A stretch of 64,000 nucleotides of DNA from a virus. Under the pieces are notes generated by a model. It ran no database searches. It was not told the DNA's origin and saw only the letters and a list, made by a program, of their open reading frames with translations. The stretch is from IMG/VR virus record IMGVR_UViG_3300046474_000470, positions 1 to 64,000 of that record, one strand, 5' to 3'. The translations under genes and the position numbers were made by a program. This document shows positions 39,652 through 47,680 of this stretch, piece after piece (within the stretch, counting starts at the first letter, position 1; each line of letters begins with the position of its first letter).

Positions 39652-40514
39652 CACGCCTCCTGCACCAGGCGATCGAGCAGGATGCCCAGCTCGCGCGTCA
39701 TCAGCGCGATGTCGGCGTCGAAGCGGTCGACGTCCTTCTCGGCGTCGCGGCCTTCCTGCATGACGTCGAGCGGCTTGATCTTGCGCAGCTGGCTGTTCTG
39801 GGTCATGACGAACGAAAGGCGGCTGGCGAAAGTCATGGCCACGGCCTCGACCACGGCGCCGGCTCCCAGCTGGCCGCTCACGTCGTCGCCCGAGAGCTGG
39901 GCACGCTCGTACTTCACCAGCTTGCCGCGCTCGCCCGGGTGGCGCAGCACCGCGGCGTCGTCGACGCTGAATTCGAACGGCGCCTCGTCCTTGACCCACT
40001 CGGTCACCACCTTGGCGCGCGGCCAGCTGACGTCGCACAGGCCCAAGTCGTTGCGGCTGTCCTGCACGTACTTCAGCAGCACTTTGATGATGTCGTCGCA
40101 GGCGCTGTTCGAGGTCGAGTCGATCACGAGGCGGTGCTGATCCTGGTCGATCCAGATCAGGGTCGTGCGGCTGGTAGTCAGGGCGCGCGGCAGCAGCTCG
40201 TCGAAGGCGCGCTCCTTGAGTTCCTTCTTGGCCTTCTTGCCGGGCGGGAAGCCCTGCTGTTCTTCCAGTTCTTTGCAACGGGCTTCGACCACGGCCGCCA
40301 CGGCCGACGCCGGGATCACCTTCTTCTCGACCTTGAAGCGCAGCAGGATGTGCTTGCCCTGGCGGTAAGCGATCTCGTCGTCGCGCACCGGCACGAAGCC
40401 GGACGACATCAACTCGTGGGTACCGACAGGAACGAAACGAGCAGCTTCAAGCTGCTCGATGGGGAATTGTGCCTTCGGGCTGATGCCGTAGACGGTTGCA
40501 TTTTTGATCCACAT
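39651..40514 (-). CDS. rdgC: RdgC-like recombination-associated protein
   Basis: 287 residues from the ATG at 40514, close to the 303 of the E. coli protein. The opening MWIKNATVYGIS, FVPVGTHELMSSGFVP, then GKHILLRFKVEKKVIPASAV match RdgC. The family forms ring-shaped dimers around dsDNA and, in bacteria, limits RecA loading. In a phage it may protect or channel recombination intermediates. First gene after a strong promoter; the earlier TTG at 40577 is actually part of the -35 box. Confidence 0.9.
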   Translation of the reverse strand: MWIKNATVYGISPKAQFPIEQLEAARFVPVGTHELMSSGFVPVRDDEIAYRQGKHILLRFKVEKKVIPASAVAAVVEARCKELEEQQGFPPGKKAKKELKERAFDELLPRALTTSRTTLIWIDQDQHRLVIDSTSNSACDDIIKVLLKYVQDSRNDLGLCDVSWPRAKVVTEWVKDEAPFEFSVDDAAVLRHPGERGKLVKYERAQLSGDDVSGQLGAGAVVEAVAMTFASRLSFVMTQNSQLRKIKPLDVMQEGRDAEKDVDRFDADIALMTRELGILLDRLVQEA

Positions 40515-40548
40515 AGGGTTGGACTTTTCTGGTGGGAAAGGGATTATT

Positions 40549-40577
40549 AGGGTAAGCAAACTCTTCTGCTGTGTCAA
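40549..40577 (-). promoter_or_regulatory. Strong sigma70 promoter for rdgC
   Basis: Minus strand TTGACA (40572-40577), a 17-base spacer ending GTTTGCT, then TACCCT (40549-40554). A second TTGACC lies 19 bases upstream. It resembles the promoter at 32333-32361. Confidence 0.7.
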
Positions 40578-40613
40578 AACAATTTTCTCTGGTCAACTAC
40601 CTCCTGTCGTTAC

Positions 40614-40657
40614 TTTACATCCAGCAAGAAGCGTGCCAGAATTCTTGCATTCTGGCA
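40614..40657 (+). promoter_or_regulatory. Possible plus-strand promoter with inverted repeat
   Basis: TTTACA (40614-40619), a 17-base spacer and CAGAAT (40637-40642). The -10 lies within a perfect inverted repeat, TGCCAGAAT (40634-40642) and ATTCTGGCA (40649-40657), with a 6-base centre. It could be an operator or an attenuator. The whole divergent gap, 40515-40717, holds nothing else obvious. Confidence 0.4.
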
Positions 40658-40717
40658 TCTCCATATTCAACCGGCAATGCCTAAGCAGGCAACGCTCGCC
40701 GGCACAAGGGAACTCTG

Positions 40718-42001
40718 ATGAGTCAAAAATTCGCAGACCGGTTGAAAGTCAGCGGCACCGCTGGTGCCGCTGGCGTCTTCAACATGGGCGCCGCCGCTAC
40801 AGGCTGCCGGACCCTTGCCCAGGTCATTACGGAAGGCTCGAGCGATCCGCTGGAGATCAAGGTCGGCGATACTGGCGTGCGCTTTACGATCAGCGACGGC
40901 TCCGGCAACTGGCTCGAAGGCTCCTTCACGATCACGACGTCGAGTAGCATCACGCTCGAGACAATCGAATCGAGCTCGGCCGCCGGCGCCTCGCCGACCT
41001 TCAGCGGCACCCTGACGATTTACAACTGCGCTACCGCCAAGTTCTTGCGTGGTTTGTTGGGCGCCGCCGATGGCATCGGTATGCACCAGCTGACGGCCGC
41101 GCCGTCGACGCCGGACACCTATGTGATGCCGATCGCGGATCCGGCCACCGGCAACACCTACAGCGTGACCGTCGCCACCCTCAAGGCGTTGTTTGGCGCC
41201 GGTGCCGGCACTGGTGGCGCGACCGATACCACGGCGCCGACGGCGTCTTCGGCTGCTGTGGCAAACGCCACGCCGACCGTCGTCGCGATCACCATGTCCG
41301 AAGCCATGAACACGTCCTTCGTGCCTGCCGCAGCGGCCTTCACGGTAGGCGGCCATACGGTATCCAGCGTGGCGATCTCGGGCAGCACCATCAACCTGAC
41401 TGTCTCGGCGGCCTTCGTCAACGGCGAAGCAGCGCGCACCGTCAGCTATACCCAGCCAGGCACGAACAATGCTCGCGACGTGGCCGGCAATCTGCTGGCC
41501 AATTTCACCGGCCTGGCGATCACGAACAACGTCGCCGCTGCGGCGAACACGCTCGATACCAAGTACGCCATGCGTAGTACGGATGGCAACGGCGGCACGG
41601 CTGCCGTCAAATACCCGGCCCCGGGCAATATCTCGACGAATGGCTTCTATGTCGGCGACGTCTCGCTGTATATCCGCGACGGTGCCGGCGTGGCCGCACT
41701 TGCGTCGGAAGTCGTCATGTGGGCATGGAGCAAGCGTAGCGGCGGCGTGCCTGTCAAGCCGGACCTGTCGACCTACACGCAGAACGGGCAGAAGCGTGCC
41801 CCGTCCCGTCTCGGGGGCTGGACCGACGCACAGAACCCCGGCAGCAACGGCTACTACGGCCTGTACGACAACAGCGCCGGCGGCACCCTGTACATCTGGG
41901 GCACGGCGGGCACGTACGACTTGTGGCTGTTCTACTCGGACGGCTCGGCTGAGCCGTACGACAACGGCACCGGCACCCCGGTCGGCCTGGTGCTCACGTA
42001 A
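40718..42001 (+). CDS. Receptor-binding tail fibre protein with SwmB-like domain
   Basis: 427 residues. The first 115 resemble the virion-attachment domain of many tail fibres (DRLKVSGTAGAAGVFNMG ... FTISDGSGNW ... TLETIESSSA ... FSGTLTIYN). Residues about 165-275 form an Ig-like SwmB domain (TAPTASSAAVANATPTVVAI, VNGEAARTVSYT, RDVAGNLLANFTG). A beta-rich C terminus with many Tyr/Trp follows. It starts a separate plus-strand module, far from the main tail genes. AAGGGA precedes the ATG. Confidence 0.65.
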   Translation: MSQKFADRLKVSGTAGAAGVFNMGAAATGCRTLAQVITEGSSDPLEIKVGDTGVRFTISDGSGNWLEGSFTITTSSSITLETIESSSAAGASPTFSGTLTIYNCATAKFLRGLLGAADGIGMHQLTAAPSTPDTYVMPIADPATGNTYSVTVATLKALFGAGAGTGGATDTTAPTASSAAVANATPTVVAITMSEAMNTSFVPAAAAFTVGGHTVSSVAISGSTINLTVSAAFVNGEAARTVSYTQPGTNNARDVAGNLLANFTGLAITNNVAAAANTLDTKYAMRSTDGNGGTAAVKYPAPGNISTNGFYVGDVSLYIRDGAGVAALASEVVMWAWSKRSGGVPVKPDLSTYTQNGQKRAPSRLGGWTDAQNPGSNGYYGLYDNSAGGTLYIWGTAGTYDLWLFYSDGSAEPYDNGTGTPVGLVLT

Positions 42002-43674
42002 TGGCAACCTCACGCGTCCTGGTCAACTCGCAGGGCCGACTTGTCTTGGCAGGCGGAAAGCCGCTTATCCTCGGCATGCCGGGCGCCGCTCAGCCTCCCG
42101 GCACAACGCCGCCCGATACGTCGGCCGCGACGAGCCTTGCCATGGTCGATTGGTACATGCAGAACGTGTCGGGCTTTACGTCGCGCTTCAACATCCAGAC
42201 GACGGCAGCGAGCAACGACACGACCGCTGACGTGCCGGTGATTTTCACCTTTGCAGGTGGCGCACCGGCAGTCGTGCAGGCACGCGTGATCGACGATAAC
42301 GGCACTGCGGTTGTCGACTGGACCGATATCACCACCAGCGTGCAGGTGAGCGGCAATACCTGTCTCGGCTATCTGCCGGGCGTCTCGGCTGGCATCGGCT
42401 ATCTGCGTGAAGTGCGTGTCTCGGCGAGCGTCAAGGCCACCGACACGGTGCACTTCAACATCGGCTGGAACGTGCTGCCCTGGGGCCAATCGAACAACGT
42501 CGGCACGCTGGAAGGCAACAAGAGCGGCAGTGACCCGGTGCCCGGCACCGCGCTGACTGAGCTGGGCTACTACAACACGAACGGCACGGCAGCATTCTTC
42601 GGTGAGTACGGCTTCGTGCCGGCAGGCACCAACCAGGTCAGCATCGCCAGCTACAGCCCGGTCTATGCGGGCGGGCAGGCGCTGGCGCGCTTCATCGGTA
42701 CGGCGCTGCAGAGCAAGTTCGGGCGCAAGGTCGGCGTGGCCTTGAACCCTTGGGCGCGTAACGGTACGTCGCTGGGGCAGTTCGTGGATACCGGCGGCGC
42801 GTGCACCATGCTGGACAACACCGGCACGGTAGGACCCAACATTGGCCTGTCTTCGCCCAAGCAGTTTGTCACCGGCGATTACCGGATCGTGTCCTGGCAC
42901 CAGGGCGAGACGGAATCCGGCTCGATCACGCGGGCGCAGAGAAAGGCCGATCTGAAGCGATTCTGCCAGGCGCACATTAACCATGTGGCCGTCTATGGGC
43001 GCAGCCCGTCGCAACTGACCTTCCTGTTCGCGCTGATGGGTGTCGGCAACCCAGTGCACATGGAAATCCTGCGCGGCGCCGTGCTCGACCTGATCGCCGA
43101 TCCGACAGTGCAGGCGGCAGGCTGGGACGTGCGCATCGGCTGGAACTGCATCGACCTCGACCCCGACATCGCCAGCGATGGCTTGCACTTCAAGGGTACG
43201 TTCCAGACGCAGTCGCTGTACCGGCTGGCGCAGGCTTGCATGCATGTGGCCGACCCGGTGGGCGTGCCGAAGGGCGCCGAAGGGCCGCGCCTGACCGGCG
43301 CATTCACCCGTGCCGGCAGCGACATCACGCTGACGGTCGCGCACAGCAGTGGCACGGGACTGGTGGCGAAGTCGCCAGGTTCTGCGATCACGGGCTGGTA
43401 CGCCAACACGGCGGCGGACTTCTCAGGCACGGACATCTCCTTGAGCAACATCACCATTGTGGACGCGACCCATATCCGCGTGACCGCGACCGGGGCGCCG
43501 GCCACGTTCTACATCAAGCATTGCGGGCACAGGTATTACACCGCGCTGAGCTACCACCCAGGCGTGTCGAATCTGATCTACGACAACTTCGCCTATCCGA
43601 CCGGCGCCAACGCAACAGAGCAATTTACTGGCCTACCCCTGCAGCCAACCCCTGACCCGATACAGGTGACCTGA
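42001..43674 (+). CDS. SGNH/SASA-type carbohydrate esterase fused to fibre domains
   Basis: 557 residues, starting in a TAATG overlap. A beta N-terminal region (1-155) precedes a sialate O-acetylesterase-like domain: block I PWGQSNN (nucleophile Ser near 163), SWHQGETES near 300 and the catalytic Asp/His in DGLHFKG near 393. The C-terminal 140 residues are Ig-like. It probably removes acetyl groups from host capsule or O-antigen during adsorption. The module position and lack of a signal peptide support a virion-bound enzyme. Confidence 0.75.
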   Translation: MATSRVLVNSQGRLVLAGGKPLILGMPGAAQPPGTTPPDTSAATSLAMVDWYMQNVSGFTSRFNIQTTAASNDTTADVPVIFTFAGGAPAVVQARVIDDNGTAVVDWTDITTSVQVSGNTCLGYLPGVSAGIGYLREVRVSASVKATDTVHFNIGWNVLPWGQSNNVGTLEGNKSGSDPVPGTALTELGYYNTNGTAAFFGEYGFVPAGTNQVSIASYSPVYAGGQALARFIGTALQSKFGRKVGVALNPWARNGTSLGQFVDTGGACTMLDNTGTVGPNIGLSSPKQFVTGDYRIVSWHQGETESGSITRAQRKADLKRFCQAHINHVAVYGRSPSQLTFLFALMGVGNPVHMEILRGAVLDLIADPTVQAAGWDVRIGWNCIDLDPDIASDGLHFKGTFQTQSLYRLAQACMHVADPVGVPKGAEGPRLTGAFTRAGSDITLTVAHSSGTGLVAKSPGSAITGWYANTAADFSGTDISLSNITIVDATHIRVTATGAPATFYIKHCGHRYYTALSYHPGVSNLIYDNFAYPTGANATEQFTGLPLQPTPDPIQVT

Positions 43675-43931
43675 TGCTTGGATTTGACGCAATCGGCATG
43701 GACGCGGTCGGCCTGCCTGGGCAGGCCGGTGCTGCTGCTGCGCCGCCAGCTGTCCCGCCGGTGACGGTCAACCCGGCGCGCATCGTGAAGTTCGGCGGCG
43801 GCACGCGGGTCGCCGTCTTCCCGGGCGGCAAGCATCTGGTCGTGTTCGCCGGCGGCGTGCGCGTGGTGACGTTCGAAGGCCGCGTGAAGAAGGTCGTGTT
43901 CCCGGGCGGGACCAAGAGAGTTCAATTCTAA
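43674..43931 (+). CDS. Small beta-repeat virion-like protein
   Basis: 85 residues. After a Pro/Ala linker, short strands repeat every 8-11 residues (RIVKFGGGTRVAVFPGG, HLVVFAGGVRVVTFEG, KVVFPGG). It probably forms a small beta-prism or fibre tip. It overlaps the esterase stop (TGATG). No family recognised. Confidence 0.6.
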   Translation: MLGFDAIGMDAVGLPGQAGAAAAPPAVPPVTVNPARIVKFGGGTRVAVFPGGKHLVVFAGGVRVVTFEGRVKKVVFPGGTKRVQF

Positions 43932-43943
43932 CAAGGACACAGC

Positions 43944-44252
43944 ATGGCAAACGCAACCGCACCATACCTGGGCTCGAAGGGCTGGACCATCGACATCGAC
44001 CCTGACGACATCAACTATGTCGTTTGGGACGTCAGTAAGGACCTGACCGACCGCGCCACCACGGCGGCGTCGGCCACCCTCATCCTGAACGGCATGACCG
44101 CGTCGCAGGGCCCCACCGTGCAGGGCAGCACGGTCATCGCCATGCTGACGGCCGTGGCCAACGCGCAAAACCCGTCAGCCACTGCGCGCGTCACCTGCGC
44201 CAATGGCGAGCGCTTTGACCGCACCATCTACTTCAACCTGGAGGATCATTGA
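43944..44252 (+). CDS. Fibre-tail adaptor-like protein
   Basis: 102 residues with an Ig-like pattern: WTIDIDPDDINYVVWDVSK, then ATLILNGMT and NPSATARVTCANGERFDRTI. This resembles small adaptor proteins that link fibres to tails in other phages. AAGGA lies just upstream of the ATG. Confidence 0.5.
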   Translation: MANATAPYLGSKGWTIDIDPDDINYVVWDVSKDLTDRATTAASATLILNGMTASQGPTVQGSTVIAMLTAVANAQNPSATARVTCANGERFDRTIYFNLEDH

Positions 44253-44419
44253 TGCCTGACGTGACCTTTCCGGCAGCCGCGCTGGTCGAAGCCCAGCGCC
44301 GCGCCCAGGCCGAAGAAGCCACCCAGCTGGAGGCCGAGCGAGCCGCCCAGCTTGCGGTACAGCCGGCGACACCGAAGCCGCCAGCGCCACCCCAAGTCTT
44401 CATCAAGGTTCGACCGTAA
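44252..44419 (+). CDS. Small Ala/Gln/Pro-rich protein
   Basis: 55 residues starting in a TGATG overlap. A charged helix (EAQRRAQAEEATQLEAERA) is followed by a Pro-rich tail. It is the last gene of the fibre module and its end overlaps the last minus-strand gene by 17 bases. Function unknown. Confidence 0.55.
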   Translation: MPDVTFPAAALVEAQRRAQAEEATQLEAERAAQLAVQPATPKPPAPPQVFIKVRP

Positions 44420-44654
44420 CCGCCTTCAGGCGGTTAACCAGATCGAGCCCTTTCGCCGTCAGGCGGGGCTGATTCGGATCGTCGCTCGCCCAGTCGCGCT
44501 CGATCACGATGTCAGGGCGGATCACGCCCTGACGTCGGAAGGTTTCGAAGGCTTCATACATCGCTGGCGAATGCTTCTGCTCGTACGGGTAGATGTCAAA
44601 CGGGTCCCTGTGGGAGTACATCCGCAGCAGGATTTCAATTTTCAGCGGGCTCAT
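44403..44654 (-). CDS. Hypothetical protein, end of accessory operon
   Basis: 83 residues from the ATG at 44654. Helical with LLRMYSHRDPFD near the start and a C-terminal PRLTAKGLDLVNRLK that resembles the end of a winged-helix fold. Its 3' end overlaps the convergent plus gene by 17 bases. Confidence 0.6.
   Translation of the reverse strand: MSPLKIEILLRMYSHRDPFDIYPYEQKHSPAMYEAFETFRRQGVIRPDIVIERDWASDDPNQPRLTAKGLDLVNRLKAVTVEP
44418..44435. terminator. Hairpin at the convergent gene ends
   Basis: AACCGCC (44418-44424), loop TTCA, GGCGGTT (44429-44435). It overlaps the plus-strand stop and lies inside the 3' end of the minus-strand gene, so it may stop transcription in both directions. Confidence 0.5.
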
Positions 44655-45325
44655 TTTCTCTCCTCGACAATTCGGGTTACGGTTTTCCGGCGCGCGCCGT
44701 GGGCTTCGAAAGCCACGATCGCGTGCCGGTCTGCTTTCTGGCACAGCTGGCAAGTGGCGCAGGTGATGTACTCCTTGAACTGCGCCGGGCACAGCGTCAC
44801 CTTGTGCCCGGCCGGCGTCGTGCTGCCCTTCCAGCCCACCGGCACCACGACCACCAGCGGCAGGCCCAGCGGCGCCAGCCGGTCGGCATCAAGCAGCGAG
44901 TCGGCCGACAGGTTGACCGTGAAGCCGGCCTTGTTGGCGGCCCGGATCGCCTTGACGTTCTCCTTCGTGGGTGGGTAGTGGGTGTAGGTGAAGCCCTTCT
45001 TGCCGCGGTTGGCCCGGGCCAGCTGGCGCAGCGCCGGCGCATCGATCACGTCGTTCGCACCCTGCAAGTCGCCGGCCTGGTTGTGACGCCAGATCTGGCC
45101 TGCCTTGAGGCGACTGATCTCGTCGACGAAGTCGTCCCAGCCGATGGCGTTGCGGCCGTCGGTGACCTTGTTCCAGTGGTGGACCAGCGGGTGGTTTTCG
45201 GCGTAGCAGCCGTTGCCCTTGAAGGCGCAGGTGGATGGGCAGGAGGTTCGGGAGGAAGTTGAGACGGGGATGGGCCCGGTCTTGGCGTTGGCGGATATGC
45301 GGGTCAGGTGGACTTGTGTTGCCAC
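44651..45325 (-). CDS. Cys-rich protein resembling phage radical-SAM-like Gp37/Gp68 family
   Basis: 224 residues from a GTG at 45325 with AGGAG upstream. An N-terminal SCPSTCAFKGNGCYAEN resembles the Cys cluster of the phage Gp37/Gp68 (DUF5131-like) proteins, and a second cluster CPAQ ... CATCQLC lies near the end. The middle has QAGDLQG, TYTHYPPTKENV and PLVVVVPVGWKG strands, compatible with a TIM barrel. A radical SAM Cx3Cx2C is not exact, so an Fe-S or zinc protein of another type is possible. Confidence 0.5.
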   Translation of the reverse strand: MATQVHLTRISANAKTGPIPVSTSSRTSCPSTCAFKGNGCYAENHPLVHHWNKVTDGRNAIGWDDFVDEISRLKAGQIWRHNQAGDLQGANDVIDAPALRQLARANRGKKGFTYTHYPPTKENVKAIRAANKAGFTVNLSADSLLDADRLAPLGLPLVVVVPVGWKGSTTPAGHKVTLCPAQFKEYITCATCQLCQKADRHAIVAFEAHGARRKTVTRIVEERK

Positions 45326-45591
45326 GTTTTCTCCTGTGGGAAGCGGCGACGCAGCTCGAAATAGCCAGCGCTGCTGCAGATGAGGGCTTCGCCCGGGCCG
45401 TCCATGATCTTGGACTTCAGGAACACATAGTCGACGCCGAAGAATCGGGCCGACCAGGCGTCGAACTGCTCGAGGTATCTCGGCTGGCCGTAGCCGATGA
45501 TGTTGCGCAGCTGCTGACTCAGCTGGAACTTGGGCCTGTCCCGCACCAGTGGCGAGACAACGATACGCATGCCGTAAAGGGTCTCGATCAT
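45304..45591 (-). CDS. Hypothetical protein
   Basis: 95 residues from the ATG at 45591. IVVSPLVRDRPKFQLS and RYLEQFDAWSARFFGVDYVF are the main features. Overlaps the next gene by 22 bases. Function unknown. Confidence 0.6.
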   Translation of the reverse strand: MIETLYGMRIVVSPLVRDRPKFQLSQQLRNIIGYGQPRYLEQFDAWSARFFGVDYVFLKSKIMDGPGEALICSSAGYFELRRRFPQEKTWQHKST

Positions 45592-45989
45592 GGGCGGTAC
45601 TCCATGATGCTTTCGAACGTCGCCTTGATGTCCTCCGGATCGTCCGTCCAGCACTCGCGGTACATGCGCTCCAGCTGCTCGCGCCGGCCGACGAACTCAT
45701 AGTCGTAGGGCGGGTCGATCTCACGGGTGGTGACGCCGTAATCGCGCAGGTAGCGCTCCGGCGTGTCGTCCTCCATGCAGTGGGCCGGCGCGCGCAGCAC
45801 GCACAGCTCGCTGAACGGGATCAAGGTGAAGCTGACGGCCTTGCCGCTGTAGGTGGTGTTGGCGTGCAGGGAGCGGGCGTCGATCAGCGCCATGCTGAGG
45901 GCTGTGTCGGGCCGGACAGCGGTGACGTCGACGGTGAAGGTGCCATCGGTGAAGACGATGATGGCGCGGTACTTGATAGGGTCGATCAC
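45588..45989 (-). CDS. Hypothetical protein
   Basis: 133 residues. A beta-rich N terminus (YRAIIVFTDGTFTVDVTAV) is followed by an acidic, helical C terminus (DPEDIKATFESIM). Joined by ATGA on both sides. No family recognised. Confidence 0.6.
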   Translation of the reverse strand: MIDPIKYRAIIVFTDGTFTVDVTAVRPDTALSMALIDARSLHANTTYSGKAVSFTLIPFSELCVLRAPAHCMEDDTPERYLRDYGVTTREIDPPYDYEFVGRREQLERMYRECWTDDPEDIKATFESIMEYRP

Positions 45990-46240
45990 GAGGGCTCCTT
46001 GGGTAGGCGGGCGGCGAGCATGTCATCGGCGACCTCGTAAGCTCGGATCGTCAGCAGGGTGTTCGTGTAGTTGGCTTCCCAGCCGGCAGCAAGCAGGCCT
46101 TGCATGGCGCGGCCAGCGAACTCGTCGCGCAGCGCGGCTGGGTGCAGCGGCGTCCGGACCAACGCCAGAACCTCAGCCATCGTCAAATGATAATGCTCCC
46201 GCAGATGCTCGATCGCTTCTCGGATGGTGGGTGTAGTCAT
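45986..46240 (-). CDS. Small helical protein
   Basis: 84 residues from the ATG at 46240. REAIEHLREHYHLTMAEVL suggests a helix-turn-helix-like start; the rest is helical. A long upstream Arg/Gly-rich extension is rejected. Confidence 0.6.
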   Translation of the reverse strand: MTTPTIREAIEHLREHYHLTMAEVLALVRTPLHPAALRDEFAGRAMQGLLAAGWEANYTNTLLTIRAYEVADDMLAARLPKEPS

Positions 46241-46839
46241 GGTGTGCTCCAGGGTGGGGTTTCGTTCATCTCGGCCGCGATCTGCTCGACAGCGACGGCC
46301 GCTTCCGGCGGCAGCAACAGACGCGGCAGCGCGCCGGGCGTGTACAGTCGGACCAGCGCCTCCTCGCGCATCCGGATCTTCCCCATCAGCGAGAGGTGGC
46401 CGGCCTGGTGGTTGCAGACGCGGTGCGCCAGCGCCATGTTGGCGATGTGGTCCGGGCCGCCATGCGTGATCGAGACCAGATGCTCGGGCGACTCCTCCTC
46501 GATCGCCACCGGCAGGTGGCAGAAGAAGCAGTCGTCGCCGTCGCGGTCGCGCAGCGCCTGGCAGACCACGCTGGACTTGCGTCGACGCTGCTCCTTGGGC
46601 ACGGCGCGCCATGACTTGTTGCCGACATGCGCAAGGTAGGCCTCGGCAGCCGGCCCCATCCAGGTCAGCTCGGCGCGCTTGTTGGTATAGACGATGCCGG
46701 TGCCCTTCTCGGTCTTGAACCGCAGCAGCTCCCACTCGTTGGTGGGCGAGAGCACCTCGGCGCCGCGCTCGGCGAGCCAGAGCTCGAATTTCTCGCGCCG
46801 CGCCTCGAACTGGGCTCGGTTGAGGGTTGGGGTAGGCAT
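46237..46839 (-). CDS. HNH endonuclease
   Basis: 200 residues. CFFCHLP, then EHLVSITHGG, DHIANMALAHRVCN and H in QAGHLS give the HNH order with a structural Cys pair. Unlike the homing-type enzyme at 19079, this resembles McrA-type HNH nucleases. It may cut host DNA or act in genome mobility. Confidence 0.78.
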   Translation of the reverse strand: MPTPTLNRAQFEARREKFELWLAERGAEVLSPTNEWELLRFKTEKGTGIVYTNKRAELTWMGPAAEAYLAHVGNKSWRAVPKEQRRRKSSVVCQALRDRDGDDCFFCHLPVAIEEESPEHLVSITHGGPDHIANMALAHRVCNHQAGHLSLMGKIRMREEALVRLYTPGALPRLLLPPEAAVAVEQIAAEMNETPPWSTP

Positions 46840-47192
46840 TATTCCTCCTTTTTAAGTTTTGCCTGAGCCCGCTGCAGGGCGGCAAGCCGGTGCCCAAGGT
46901 CATAGCGGGTGGAGCGGAGCCGATCGAGTTCCAGCTGGGTTTCTTCCTGCTGCCGGGCGATCTCCTGCCAGGCAGACTCGAAGCGGAGGCGCTCAAGCAT
47001 GGCTTGCTGGCGCAGATCCTCCAGCCGGGCGCTGTGCTGCGCGATGTGCTCACGCAGATTCTCCATCTCAGCCTGGGCCGCGACGACGTCCTGCAGGCGG
47101 CTCACGGCGGTTTCGGGCAGCGCCGGCCGCGCCGGCGGCGCGCCGGCCGTGTCGATCTGCAGGAACACCGGCACCTCGATCGGCGTTTTCAC
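46839..47192 (-). CDS. Coiled-coil protein
   Basis: 117 residues. After a Pro/Ala-rich start the whole protein is a predicted coiled coil (AQAEMENLREHIAQHSARL, RFESAWQEIARQQEETQL). Its stop overlaps the HNH start (TAATG). Probably a scaffold or partner protein; function unknown. Confidence 0.65.
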   Translation of the reverse strand: MKTPIEVPVFLQIDTAGAPPARPALPETAVSRLQDVVAAQAEMENLREHIAQHSARLEDLRQQAMLERLRFESAWQEIARQQEETQLELDRLRSTRYDLGHRLAALQRAQAKLKKEE

Positions 47193-47680
47193 TTCTTCCT
47201 CTTCGCAGGGTTGGCGTCATAGCCCGGCTTGCGCATCTGGATGTTGGTCTCGCGCGCGACCTTGATGATGTCGCGGTGCGGCAGGGCTTCCAGCACATCG
47301 CCGTAGGCGTCGATCAGGGTCTCGATGATCGCGACCTCGGTGCCGACCAGGCGCACCGGAACGCTGTTGTCCAGGGCGTGCTCGGCCACCTGGATCAGCA
47401 CGCTCTGGGCGGCTGCCAGGATGCCGTGCGGATCCTCGACCATCTTGAAGCGCAGCATGGTCTCGAACATGTTGCCGACCACGGCGATGACCTTCCACTC
47501 GCGGCGCGTCGGCGCCAAGCCGTACGCCAGCTCGTGGAAGTGCTTGCGGATGTCGGCCATACGCGCCCGGCGCGTGGCTTCGGGCATCGGCTCCGTGGGG
47601 GAGGCCCGCAGCTCGTCAAGCAGTGTGTAGTGCATGCCCATGTCGTTCGGGTGCGGGGTGTTGCGGCGGCGGGTGCTCAT
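47189..47680 (-). CDS. Hypothetical protein
   Basis: 163 residues, mostly helical, with a basic C terminus (RKPGYDANPAKRKK). Contains KVIAVVGNMFETMLRFKMV and VGTEVAIIETLIDAYG. ATGA overlaps on both sides. No family recognised. Confidence 0.6.
   Translation of the reverse strand: MSTRRRNTPHPNDMGMHYTLLDELRASPTEPMPEATRRARMADIRKHFHELAYGLAPTRREWKVIAVVGNMFETMLRFKMVEDPHGILAAAQSVLIQVAEHALDNSVPVRLVGTEVAIIETLIDAYGDVLEALPHRDIIKVARETNIQMRKPGYDANPAKRKK

Noticed and set aside
45986-47053. 355-codon frame spanning three accessory genes
   Set aside because: Its first 270 codons are Arg/Gly/Ala-rich noise over the HNH gene; only the last 84 codons from 46240 form a real gene.
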